From Branchiostoma floridae (lineage: Eukaryota; Chordata; Leptocardii; Amphioxiformes; Branchiostomatidae), in NCBI RefSeq assembly GCF_000003815.2, contig NW_023365789.1, positions 355,344 through 417,343 on the forward strand: 62,000 bases of DNA, written 5' to 3'. A model generated the notes under the pieces. That model ran no database searches. It was not told the DNA's origin and saw nothing but the letters and a program-made list of their open reading frames with translations. This document shows, in pieces, positions 10,601 through 21,500 of the stretch (the stretch's first letter is position 1; the number at the start of each line of letters is the position of its first letter). A program made the translations under genes and the position numbers.

Positions 10601-12963
10601 ATTAAATATGCTTAAGTAACTTCATTCACCGACCTTTAGCCGTTGTGACTTGCACATCTTGCACCTCCTCAGCTTCTCTGTCTGTTGCCAAGCCATTCTT
10701 CCCTTCCTGTCCAGTTCGGTTTGTTTCTTCTATAGCAAACAAATCAACATAAAGAGTGGACAACATTTAAAAAGGATATAGAAACATGAAATTAGGTGAA
10801 CGCGATTTTGTTGATACATAGCAAAACAAACTGACAGCGTACCAAGGCGAACGACTGTCAGTGCGGTCTTTGCCGTCAGTACGGTAGCACCCCCCCCCCC
10901 CCATTGGTTGGATATACATGTAGTCGTAATTCACCTTGTACATCTCGGACTTCCTCAGTTCTTATGCCTGATGCCGATCTCTCCTCCTCTTGACCACCTC
11001 GTTTTGTTCCTTCAGAACCAAACAAGACATGGTTTAAACAGTTCATTTTTTCGTGTGTTCATGTAATGTAAGAAGAGAAATCATTCAGGCCCTTAAAGTT
11101 TGTATACGTAACTCACCTTTCTCAGCCTCCTGTTTCAGGAAGGCCATGATGGCGCTGGTCCCTTGTTCACACACTTCCAGTGGAGGGTATGTCAGGGGGT
11201 TTCCAGAAACCTCCAAGTCCTTCAGCTTGTCTGCTCGGTGAAGGGCGGTTGGGAGCCTGGTGATGTTGTTGTTCCTTATGTCCAGTTTCTCCATGGCAGG
11301 TAGTTCACACAGGACTTCTGGGAACGTGTCGAACTTGTTGTTATAGAGGTAGACATCGCGTAAGTTTGCTTCTTTTGCACCAGGAGGGAAGGTGGAAAGC
11401 TTGTTGTTACTGACATCTACCACCTCAAGACGGAAATGAGAACAAATAGCTGGTGGGACCTCCGTCAACTGGTTATCGTTAATGTAAAGTTCTCTCAATT
11501 TCTGTAGCCTTTCGACACCAGGAGGTAACTTGGAAAGTAGGTTGTTACCAACAGCTAGGACCTCAAGGTTGGGCAGAGAACAAATCGCTTGTGGAACGTT
11601 TGTCAGCCGATTGTCATGAATGTACAACTTTGTCAATTTTCGCAGCTTTTCCAGATCAGGAGGTAAGGTTGAAAGTCTGTTGTTACCGACAACTAGCACT
11701 TCAAGGTTGGGCAGTGAATAAACTCCTGCTTGGACCTCCGTCAGCTTATTATCATAAACAAACAGGTGCGTCAATTTCTGTAAGGAACCGATCGCCTGTG
11801 GCAAACTTGTCAGCAAGTTGTCGCTTGCATCCAAACGGTTAAGTTTCTGCAGACGGCCGATTGCTTCCGGGATGCTGGTTAGTATGTTGTTGGACACATC
11901 TAGATACTCCAGGTCAGTGATACCAAACACCTCCTCCGGGATGGACGTCAGGCCCTGGTTACTCAGGTCAAGGGTCAGGCGACCGTTGACGGTCTGAGGC
12001 TGGAGGTTCGGGCCTGCCCCTATGTTGCGTCCTCCGTTCCCTGTGGTATAAAAGTTGGTATCAGATGAGGCCGAAAATCATGCCAAGGTTTTTGTTTTAA
12101 GGTATCCCAGTTGGCTAAATTGGCATTTTGACCTTCCACTGTTTTCTTATTAATGAATTAAGAACGAATGAAGCCGTAACGAATGTTGATAGATGGGCAT
12201 TAAAGAATTCTAAATCTGATTCTTTGGGGGGCCAAATTGATGACGTCATCATTTTTATTGCCTCTGATAGAATTTTTACTATGACAAAATACAGCACTTT
12301 GGTACATACCACTGTAATGAAACTTCGTTTTCGTTGCATAATGATAAAAGCTACAAACTCACGGTTGCGCAAATTGATATCTACTAATGATCTGTAGTTA
12401 TTAAGAATTAATTTTTTTTAATTAGATGAAACAAACATTTTATAATTACTACAGATTATTAGTAGATATCNNNNNNNNNNNNNNNNNNNNNNNNNNNNNN
12501 NNNNNNNNNNNNNNNNNNNNNNNNNNNNNNNNNNNNNNNNNNNNNNNNNNNNNNNNNNNNNNNNNNNNNNGACATTTCACCGATACAAGACTGGGAATGT
12601 CCGCACTTTTTTTGCAAATTTCATAGATCAGTAATGACGATCTACCCTGTTCTTGTATATACTACCCAATGTGTGCTTGTTATCATCATTACACCGGAAG
12701 AGTCCAAACTTTGAACATCAGCTAAGCCTTATGGGTAATGGCTCGACATCTGTTTTATGCGATTTAAGAATCAAACATATTTACGTAGGTTAGACTCTGT
12801 CGCCGGCTAACCGACATGCTTACTCCGCCATCTTCATTTACTGACAATACAATCATGTATCCATAGAGAGAACGTCATTGCCTACGTGACCTTTGAACTC
12901 CAGTGGGAGGTGGCACCAGGTAAAATGTACAAACATACCTGCGCTGCTAATATATGTAAACAT
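4678..12963 (-). CDS. LRR-death domain-RIP-like kinase, copy A
   Basis: Predicted intracellular signalling protein with N-terminal leucine-rich repeats, a death domain and a C-terminal RIP-family Ser/Thr kinase. Exons (minus strand, 5' to 3'): possible start exon 12939-12963; 11117-12040 (LRR); 10935-11009, 10634-10729, 10069-10218, 9851-9943 (linkers); 9103-9215 and 8763-8909 (death domain); 8432-8499; kinase 7734-7910, 6750-7047, 6159-6304, 5815-5864, 5440-5595, 5040-5125; last exon 4678-4698 (AAVSKK then TAA). All borders are GT/AG and phases agree from end to end (874 codons plus stop). By family knowledge, LRRs sense ligands, death domains recruit partners and RIP kinases relay to NF-kB or cell-death pathways; the role here is inferred. 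The start is uncertain: the ATG used by B and C reads ATA here, at the start of the LRR exon. The internal Met at 11930 is another possible start but would lose the first LRR. Some donors are weak (GTCGGT, GTTCTG, GTCAGA). Confidence 0.8.
5040..7910 (-). CDS. RIP-like kinase exons of copy A
   Basis: Six exons build the kinase. 7734-7910 holds the glycine loop GRGGFAAV and the ATP lysine in VAVK. 6750-7047 holds helix C (SEARKL), the hinge (VMPYMENGSL) and the catalytic loop HCDLKAEN. 6159-6304 holds DFGLSKWKAESRVV and APPE. 5815-5864 holds FGVLLWEIVTRRQPYA. 5440-5595 holds the C-lobe motif MQTCWSQNPENRPSF. 5040-5125 holds the end of the kinase (DCADKLHHLINRFSQQEIL). Catalytic Lys, Asp and DFG Asp are all present, so an active kinase is expected. 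The sequence style (DLKxxNxLLDxxFHVKISDFGLSKW) matches RIPK2/RIPK3 better than IRAK. No CARD follows. Confidence 0.82.
7120..7515. mobile_element. Relic MITE (TTA family) in copy A kinase intron
   Basis: Shares the GCCAGTACGGGCGA core and CGGGCTGCAGATT segment with the elements at 15117 and 28227, and ends at 7489-7513 with the same TIR (GTACGGCGGGTT-TGCCCTTAGCT). The left end is too diverged to place. It lies between kinase exons 1 and 2 of copy A and is absent from that intron in B and C. Confidence 0.5.
8763..9215 (-). CDS. Death-domain exons of copy A
   Basis: Two exons, 9103-9215 and 8763-8909, encode a death domain. The first gives helices 1-3 (FNRLSLKVGQNQWKPIARQL, then GFNRQEIKDIE). 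The second gives helices 4-6 (YETLVRWRERAG, then LERCLRDLDLHQLADQI). The tryptophan before the LAR-LG motif and the VRWRER-G motif are hallmarks of the death-domain family. The intron between them holds a (TGAG)n tract. The exon then continues into a short spacer exon, 8432-8499. Confidence 0.8.
8957..9023. repeat. (TGAG)n tract
   Basis: Imperfect tandem TGAG/GTGAG repeat in the intron between the two death-domain exons of copy A. Confidence 0.85.
9334..9698. mobile_element. Fold-back MITE, about 365 bp, in copy A intron
   Basis: Ends TTAAAGGCAACCTAAGCAAT and its reverse complement. The two halves pair over about 170 bp each, including AAGTGGAAATATTCTGAATA and ACATTTACATCAT, with a loop near 9500-9530. 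Flanking or terminal TTAA suggests TTAA target choice. Between linker exon 4 and the first death-domain exon of copy A. Confidence 0.8.
9851..11009 (-). CDS. Copy A-specific linker exons (four)
   Basis: Four small exons at 10935-11009, 10634-10729, 10069-10218 and 9851-9943 join the LRR and death-domain exons in copy A. All start and end in phase 1 and have lengths divisible by three (75, 96, 150, 93), so any can be skipped without shifting frame. The first two look like duplicates of each other (shared pattern of TxRxGQE, then TxxxxEEVxDVQ). The third is strongly charged and likely coiled coil (ELERKLRERREKSARMEQQV). The fourth is Pro/Gln/Thr-rich. I could not find equivalents in copies B or C, where the LRR exon joins the death-domain exon directly. 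Donor 10634 is GTCGGT, so this exon is the least certain. Confidence 0.6.
11117..12040 (-). CDS. LRR exon of copy A (12 repeats)
   Basis: A single exon encodes about 12 typical 23-residue LRRs of the short SDS22/PIDD/Ras-group type (pattern LxxLxxLDVSxNxLTSIPEAI). It ends in a capping segment with LDVSGNPLTYPP-like sequence and a helical EAEKG tail. Compared with B and C it lacks the middle block around CQFDEFPRQVLQLKTLEK, so the ninth repeat joins directly to the NNKFDTFPEVLCELPA repeat. One repeat is one residue short and has A/K changes (FPPGAKEANLRD). The 5' end follows an acceptor TTTATACCACAG. The frame is open back to that acceptor and reads NGGRNIGAGPNLQPQ, with Ile where B has the initiator Met. 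Confidence 0.85.
12375..12570. repeat. Hairpin ending in an assembly gap
   Basis: GATATCTACTAATGATCTGT at 12375-12394 pairs with ACAGATTATTAGTAGATATC at 12451-12470, and the run of 100 N (12471-12570) starts directly after. The true sequence of this intron of copy A is unknown. Confidence 0.75.
12887..12899 (-). promoter_or_regulatory. DR1 nuclear-receptor-type site upstream of copy A
   Basis: Minus strand AGTTCAAAGGTCA, a direct repeat of two half-sites with one-base spacing. HNF4, COUP-TF and RXR heterodimers bind such sites in animals. It lies within a conserved block with GTGGGAGGTGGC and the possible donor GCAG|GTATGT. Confidence 0.4.
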
Positions 12964-15116
12964 GTCCAATTTGGGGTTTTAGACGGGATTTTTCTCCGTT
13001 TTCAAATCCACAACTTAGTAATAAGAAGCTGTGCAATTGATAAGAACATAACGATATGAAAGCACGATTAACCTATATTTTGTAGTCAATAATTACTGAT
13101 TAGGATGCTGTAAGTAACTAAGAAAGAACCTCACTATCAAGCTCAAGCCATACCATTTGCTGGTTTAAAAGATGGAGTTTCCTATGTTTGCATTGGATAC
13201 ATTGGAAACACGTCTCACACGGTGTCTAGTAAAAAGATAAACAAACCTACAGCATAAGAATTGTGCCCAATTACCTACAGTTTTCACTCCTTGTGCATTA
13301 TGTTGGGACGATGTGAGGAACAGTTAGTCTGAATCTGTATTTCAATCTGTTTTTTTACTGGCTCGCTTCCCTCAAAAATCCCAGCCACTACTACCTACGG
13401 GACCCAACCTCTGCTTGGAGAATGCCGTATCCATACTTGTTCTTTAAACGTCAGTGGGAGGTGGCACCAGGTACAAAGTACAAAGATAACGGCCCTACCC
13501 TGCCAAAGTGGCAAACACGTCACACTAGGGGTTTTAGACGTGACTTGTTCAACTTTGATGTTAGTTAATAATGACGAGCTTTTTGATAATACGTAACATC
13601 AGGATTTGAGGACTGAATGCGGTAAAACTTTTATTTGTATTCCCAATGATAAGTCGCATCTTATGGCATGTTCGTTACAAACACTGATACTTGAATCCCC
13701 CAATACTAGCCTCCGGCCACTCAGTCACGTTGCGTATAACGTGACTATTGAATAGTCACGTAACTTTTTTCTATTTGTTAATATTAATCTGTTTCCTTTG
13801 TCAGGATAGATTTAATGCAATATAGACAATCTGCTTTTGGTTGTCATTAAATCAGTCAAAGGCAAGTTGGTTTCCATGGTACCCATTGGCAAAAACACAA
13901 AACATTCATGTAACATTATGATTTTAAATAAATCAATGGATAGGCATGGGACCTTGATATCTAGCTATTCTGTGTTAAAATGAAGAGGTACCTTAATATC
14001 TAGCTATTTTGTGTTAAAGTGAAGAGTTTGCTATCGCACAGAAAACTTTCGTAGTTGTCAACGAGTCACGCCAGGTCTATTTGTAAGGTGAGTGACTCAA
14101 AGCTATAACATAACGAGGTAACAATTACTCACGGCTTTAACACGGTGGTGCAAATTTAGGTGCAACCTTGTTCTTGGGTTGTTTGCTCCACTCAGTAACT
14201 TTACACACTGTTTGCTCCACGTAGACGTGTTTGCCCAGCGCATGCGCCTTACCTTAAAAGTAGAATTTCCCCTCGACTCACGTGAGGTATTACACCATGG
14301 GCAGGCCTGTCTGCCTTTTGCTAGATGTTTCAACTTAACTTTTTAACACCTGCCGGAGTGAAACATATGACCTTGTCTGACCACAAAATTAGAAATACAA
14401 CCATTGTAGTGATGATTGATGGATATTACTTCTCTAAACCGATCAAAAACAAACATTTAGATGGATATCAAGCTCACCTGTTGTGCTTACGTGTTACTGC
14501 TGACCTCTGAACCCTAGGGAGGGTGTTTACCACGTACGGTGTGGACTTAACGAACGTGTGAGGTGATAAGGTGAAGATTGGGCCATTGTAGGTTTAATGC
14601 AGTAATTTTTAATAATTTTGTACAAGGGATGAAGTATCGACACCTGGCAGGAAAACTGTAGTAGTCACTTGACAATGTACTACTTAGCAAATAGAATTTT
14701 TAAGATTTTTTTTTTTCATTTCTGTTATGTAGGTTGTAGTTTACCTTAAGAAAGTCACCATTTTATGAGTTTTTATTTTTTTTATTCATTAGAACACCAA
14801 ATATGGCGTTTAGAAGGGCTATCTGTATGATTTTGCCCAAATGGTGCCTCATGTTTTTACTTAGTAAGTGGGCTTTACGAGCATATGATGTGATCATGAT
14901 CAAGACATACTGGAACAGTAGTAAGACATATAAGCAGAATTTTCCCAACTGTTCTTCTTTTCAGTCCTTTGTCAGCGATTAATTGGGGAGCTTTACGTCC
15001 TTTCCTACCACAAAAATATAAAAAATTTCCTGAAAAATTGTCACCTGTTTTGCCCACGTACCCGTACCCACCTTGTGACCCCTACAATGGTGTTTACCAG
15101 GTACGGTGTTGACTTA

Positions 15117-15448
15117 AGCTAGGGGCACAACCCGCCGTACTTGCAAGTGCGTGCTGTCTACGTGCCAAAACGTGGGCAATCTTTTGGTATCCGTAAGTGG
15201 TAAGTACCGTCTCCGTACGAACACGTGGCGATTCCCACGGATTTGGGAGCACGCAGACACGATGTAGAAATTTAAGTGCATGCAGAACTTTCTCTGCGTT
15301 CGGGCTGCGGATTCGCCCTCCGTACGTGCCAGTACGGGCGACGCACCTGCCATGTACAGACTGAACGTTTTCAGGAATACGTGGCGGACGTGGCCTCCAC
15401 AAAAAACGTACGGACAAATTGCACGTACGGCGGGTTGTGCCCCAGGCT
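15117..15448. mobile_element. MITE with TTA target duplication (A flank)
   Basis: TIRs AGCTAGGGGCACAACCCGCC and its near complement, TTA on both sides (15114-15116, 15449-15451). About 330 bp and rich in GTACG. TTA duplication and TIR style suggest the PIF/Harbinger group (inference). No transposase. Confidence 0.7.
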
Positions 15449-16135
15449 TTAGGTAAATATTGAGGTGACCGTACGGCCGTACGTGAGGTTAGCAACTTAT
15501 ACTTGTTGGAGGCATGTAATTTCGCAACATTCCAACATTTTTGCTACAAACGGAATACTAAAAAAAATTAGTTAGGTATAAGAAAGTTTAACTTTGTTGA
15601 TTGCTTTCAATGAATGGCACTATGAACAAAAATACCATATTAGATAGTAAAGTCGTGTATTAGTTCACCCATCGTGCCCATACAACTGCGCTTCTTCAGC
15701 CATATCTCAACCGTTAGTTTGTCAGCCATATAGCTTTACGTCCTTTACAGCCAGGAAAATCAATAAATACCTTCTAAGTGTAGTCACCATGTGCCCATAG
15801 TGACCTTATGAACTCCTTAATGGTGTTTACCAGGTACGGTGTTGACTCAGTTAACTATTGAGGAGACCTTACGCCGGTAAGCCGTACGTGAGGTTAGCAA
15901 CTTAAACTGGCGGCACATTCCATGTCTCGGGGAGGGGTGCTTGTGCCGATAAGAGCTTCGTGTATCGGGCCAAGTTTATAACGTAGGAGAATCTTTGTAG
16001 AGAAAATAAAATAGTGAAGCAAATAATTGTGCTTGTGCAGAAGTATAGATACTTAGATAAGAGCTCTGTGTGTCGTGCAATAAAATTCATATCGCAGAAG
16101 AAACTTCTATATTAAGATATCTCGGAAGCTATTAA

Positions 16136-18527
16136 ATAGTTCCTGTTGTAATTTAAACGGCAGTAGTCTCTCACCACCCCTGCAGTACCGACGCTTCTCG
16201 TTAGGGCGACGACTTGCTATTCTTCGTGGGTCTATGCATGTCATCTAATGCATCTTTAATCATCGTTAAACAGATTAACAATTTAATCATCGTTAAACAG
16301 AAAGGACGACGTAACAGAAATATCATACATAAGATACGAAAGATACATACATAACTTGAATACAGAATTAGTACAAATCAACGTTTCAATGGACTCACGC
16401 TTTCTTGCAGCTTCTGTTTGTTTTTTCTATGAAAGGCAGCACATTGCTTATACCAGTAAATACATAAATGAATAAATACCAAGTACATCATAATAAAAAA
16501 ACAGGATCGCAGAGCTTACTAAGAAGGCTGGTTCCTAACCTTCTCGTGCAGCAGTATATAAGGGGGAACAGCTCTGAACTTTACTTTATTCAGATCCACA
16601 ATTAGCCTGATATTCCAGCTATTATTTGTGAGTCTTACATCATATAACGGAAAGGTTAACGTAACAGAAAAATCATACATAAGATACGAAAGATACATAC
16701 TACTAGAATACAGAATCTTTCCTTCCTTGGTTCCTTGGATGGTTCCTCGTTCGCTACCATGTGAAAACATGTACCCCATGAATAGACCGTGTATACCATC
16801 TATTCTAGTTACAGTAATATAAATCTATGTCATGCAATCCCTAAATATGCTTTTTATTCAAAGTAAACTCCTTTATCTATCAAAAATAGAAGTGATAAAA
16901 GAAAAAGTGATATTAATTAAATATATCATTGCATATTGCATTGCATATCGCATAAACACCAATAGCCTGTGTTTTAAACATGTATGGTATGTGGAAAATG
17001 TTGGCTTCTATTCTGCTCGTGGTATTTTACTTAGTCTGCCATATTTGCTTTCATTTTTTAACACACATGCAAAAGTATACAATATTTATAATCATATGTA
17101 ATTTACCGCAAAAAGGAATTTTGAAAGAAGCGGTTCGTTCCATGGATCGTTTGGTTTGGATGCAGGATGAAGAGTTTTGTAGGTCAATGTAACGCTGCTT
17201 TTCCGCAACTTTGTGCAAAACAAAACGGGTGCGTTACGCCTTGAGGCTGTTTACTGGTTATGACATGCAAAGTTTAATGTTGAAGGTTGAAGGATCAAAC
17301 CTAAAGGGCTACATACTTGTCCATCAAACACCAGGTGTCATTATACATCACCCATGCAATTTTATTTCATCGCACTACAAGATTAACAATGAAAATAGCT
17401 ATGAGCACAATAAACTATGAAAACATTTGCGCTGCCGATAGTACATCATTGTAAGTGCCATGACAACATATTATGAACATCATTTGATCGCTATCAAAGC
17501 ACTACAGTATTTATCTTTGGTAATATAAAATCGGCTAAAACTGTTAACAGCTTTGTGTATTTTGATTAACCATGTATATTCTAACTCTTGTTTATGCTAC
17601 ATAATGTATCAATACTTATCTCTTGAATTGTTCAAAATGTAAACATCACAGCTGCAGAATACTAACCAATGTATCAATACTTATCTCTTGAATTGTTCAA
17701 ATGTAAATATTACAGCTGCAGAATACTAACCACATGTGATACTAACATAACACCATCCGTGGGACGTACATTGTAATGTTGTGGTTAGCTAAGTCCTTTT
17801 ACATGTTATTCAGTCCTTGTGGCCAATTTCTATTATTTTTCTAAACCTACCTATTTTGCAACACTACAATCGCATATCTAAGAAGATAGAAATGATGTCT
17901 CAGTAGTGCCATTCTGATACATTTTGTCCATTTTTCAATTCCACCTTACACATTAAGTATTTGTTTGAGTACATTACATCAGCTCATCACAGGAACTAAA
18001 GGTTCCAAGACGAGTCAATCATTCCGACAGCTTTCACGTTGTATCATCATCATTTCAATCTGTTGTACAGTGCTGGTCTGTTCACAAATATAGCTGACGT
18101 GCCTCAAAACCTTAACTATAACTGAGCCAAACTAGCAGATATTATGCAGTGATCAAGCAGACTAATCTTAGCATAAAGTTAATCTGAGTTGGAAGAATAC
18201 ACGTGTGTACAGTATGGAAAAGTTAAACTGTTCTTCAACTCAGGAGTTGGGATTAAACGGAATTTTCTGCCAAATCCACCAGTCTTCTCCAGCTCTCTGA
18301 CTCGGTCTCTCTGGACTGACAACAAAACTTGACTAATTGCTGACGTCACAAGTGATACAAGTCACGTGTCCAGAACAATCAGATTGCCGAAGAAGGCCGA
18401 GTGATTCGGTCGAAATTCAGGTGACCTACCCTTACACGGCTTTACATAATACGCCATTACTGTTACAGTAGAAGTAGCAGAGAAGTCACCACAATTGACA
18501 AGTTCTCGTATAGAGTTGTCAGCACTG
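16136..18527. other. 3' flank of copy B and unit junction
   Basis: No gene recognised. 16560-17240 resembles 2000-2400; 17210-18520 resembles the other 3' flanks. A duplicate of about 60 bases around CTTATCTCTTGAATTGTTCA occurs at 17609 and 17669. Confidence 0.5.
17361..17366 (-). terminator. Conserved AATAAA in the 3' flank of copy B
   Basis: Equivalent of the copy A site, about 1.2 kb after B's stop codon. Same surrounding sequence (ATTTTATTTCA on the plus strand). Confidence 0.3.
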
Positions 18528-21500
18528 TTACTTCTTGCTAGCTGCAGCCTGTAATAAAATTAAAGTAGAATGAATGTCAAATCCAAACTATTAATGTGCA
18601 AGAGCTACGGGACATGTCGGAGTCATAGAAAAGAAGAAAATACTTTCCTCAAACCCACCAGTCCGACTTTATTGTTGTCGAGGCTACCGCTTTGTTAACA
18701 GTCTGCAAGGTTGTTTTATTGTATAGTCACACAAATCAACAGTACTGCCCCAGAGTTGCAATCCGTAACTGGTTGTATTTTGTCATAAGAGATGTCAATG
18801 CAAACATGCAATGCAACACTCTTAATCTACCGTACGTTTTGAACACATTTCTCGTCAGACAACAAGGTATCGGCACTTAGAGGGGTCAGGAAAATGTTCC
18901 CTTGTCATGCTGATCCCGTATACGGGATGTACATATATGATGTCTGTACGTGTGTCCTGTATCTTTATGTGATTTGGGCATTTTTCACTTAAACGTGGCA
19001 TACCGAGTGTTTTACTGATCTGATTAATTATCAGCTTAGGGGGTTAAATATGCAAACAAAATCCTCAGCAGGACAATGGATACAATTAAATGAGTGTCAT
19101 ACCTTCATCTTCTCCACAGTGATAATTGCCTGTCGAATCTCCTCCCGGCTGAACCTGTCCTTCACATGGCGGAGTCGGTCAGCACAGTCTGGGGAGAAGA
19201 CAGGAACAAACTTTACCGGCTGTCAGGTAATTGATATTGTTATCAGGTAACATATTATGTTGTCATGCAGGTAATAGATTATGTTCAGTCTTTTTGTATT
19301 TCACTTGTGAAGAGTAACGTAACTGCTGGTGACCGGAGAAGAAGGCTACATTTATAGGGGGTCTCTTAATTTTCTATTAGTTTGAATTGGTGTTCTGGTA
19401 ATTTCATGTTTCAAATACAGCCCAAGCATAAACAAGCGAGGCTGACAACAAGTTCCTTAGTTCTTCATTGTATCAAGTTTGATTTGGCTATGGAACAAAG
19501 GGAAACGGTTTTACGAGGATTTCATGTTTTGTACGGTGTTCAGGGTAGACACAGAGGTCTTAGTCTGACACGAGGCTATCTTTCTCACCGTCGAATGTGG
19601 GCCTGTCCTCCGGGTCCTGACTCCAACATGTCTGCATCAGCTGACTCACTGACGTCACGTCCTCCCGGTCTGTGGGGATCAGGGTCAGGTCAGGTCGTTG
19701 ACCCATGGTGACCGCCATGGAGATCAGGGCAGAATTGGCAGCAACTGGTAACAAAATAGATAAAAATTGTATCTTAATTAACCAAATACCAAACGTAACC
19801 GTCAATATATCCCTTAAAGGGGCATTCCACTCCACACGGGAGTGTTATTTTCCGATAGATATCAATTTTAGGAAGTGATAAATGCACACTACTTCACATT
19901 ATACGGTAAAGTACCCAGTTGCTCCACATGCCTCAAAAGCATTCAATGTTCTACTAAACTCCCCAAGTACCCTCTAATTGAATTAATCCTATGGCTGAAT
20001 ACAATGCAAAACTTTTAGGTAAGGTTACAAAACTAATTTCAGGTACGCTAAGAAATCTCGTCTTGTTCTTGTATTCTTTGCTATCTTATGAGCAATTTGC
20101 CTTCTCGGTGTGCTTAGCGTACCTCATTTATTCCGAAAATATGTACGATAAACAAAGTGTCTATGCGTATAGGGAATGCATGGGTAGGGTCTGCATGGGT
20201 TTAGTGAGAGTCATTATTGTTTTATAAAACACACATCACGTAATTCATCCAAAGGTGAATTCCACAAAATTCGGCTGATTATGTATTCATTGACACATTA
20301 TCTATTGGAAAACAATACTCCCTTCTGGAGTGGAATGCCCCTTTAATAATAGTATACTTCCGGATGCAAGTCTACACAAGGCTTATGGTGGATTGCGCAG
20401 TATAACATCATGAACTCAACTCACGTGCGTAAGGCTGCCTTCTAGTAACAATCTCCCACAGCAGCACACCAAAGCTGAACACAAGAAGAAGGCACAATAT
20501 TGAGCGGCAAGATGTTATGATGATGATTATTACATAGGTTTGTGGAATGAGAAGAGGAACATACTAAATTGCGCTTTATCTGATAGAAAAATCGGTCTAG
20601 TTATTTGGAACACCCTTAAAATGTTGCATTTTGAGAAAATACAGTATAACTGGGTAAGTAAGTGTTCCTCTATGTAATTTGAGGTAATATAGAAAATACT
20701 ATCAGTACTAGCCTACTTATTACCTGTAAACATCAAACTTGGTGTTTGGAGCCAGGTTGATGTTCGAATGGAACTCCGGCGGCGCATGCGTGATAGTGCT
20801 TCCTTCCGGGCTGGTTTTAGTGACGACACGAGATTCGGCTTTCCACTTGGACAGCCCAAAGTCTGAAATCTGATATTTCATTCAAATTATGGAATGAAAT
20901 TCGATTTTAGGAAAAGCATTGTAAAGAGCAATTTTAAAAAATGACAATCTAATAAAATGCCATTTTATGTCTTCTTTCAACATCACATCAGCAAGGAATG
21001 TTGTAATCTGTACCTTGACATGGAAGTCCCCATCCAGTAGCACGTTCTCTGCCTTCAGATCACAGTGGAGAATCTGTGGGTTCTGGCAGTGCAGGAAAGT
21101 CATCCCCAGGGAGATCTCGTGCGCCATTCTCCACCTCAGGGCCCAGGGCACGTCCACATCCCGCAGCAGCCCGGCCAGAGAGCCGTTCTCCATGTAGGGC
21201 ATCACGATGGCGAAGTTTGGGTCCAGACAGACCCCCAGCAGACTGATGACGTGGTCTGATCGGCTTCCCAGGTTCAGTTTCCTCGCTTCAGAATACAGCA
21301 CTTCTTGCTCACTTGAGGTATAAAAACATAACAAAAATATGTTTTGTATTTGTTCTAGGTCATTTATTTTTGATATTAAAAACGACTAAACAATCATGTG
21401 TACATGCGCAGATTGTATAAGGTTCAAGCCATCGTGATACTTGTAAACGTAAATAAAAGAAATCAAACCCTACCTTCCTTCTATCTGGCGAGTCAGCAGA

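Larger units (their letters stand above)
12571..16135. repeat. 5' flank of copy A, segmental duplicate
   Basis: Close copy of 24895-29215 in the same order and orientation. It lacks the insertion found in B at 26229-27133. No protein gene is supported; short ORFs here are not conserved between the two copies. Ends near 16150, where sequence like the left-edge region (CACCCCTGCAGTACCGACGC) begins. Confidence 0.8.

Noticed and set aside
14088-14095. Plus-strand donor-like AAGGTGAGTGA conserved in all three 5' flanks (also near 27260 and 51420)
   Set aside because: No matching plus-strand exon or acceptor could be defined; flank duplication alone explains the conservation.
14325-14510. 61-codon frame, with a 64-codon counterpart at 27447-27641
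   Set aside because: Both lie in duplicated flank DNA. Most differences between the copies change the amino acid, and no splice or domain signal supports coding.
15094-15495. 133-codon frame, also seen at 28204-28533
   Set aside because: Lies within the GTACG-rich MITE and is in the wrong size range for a transposase; no catalytic motifs.
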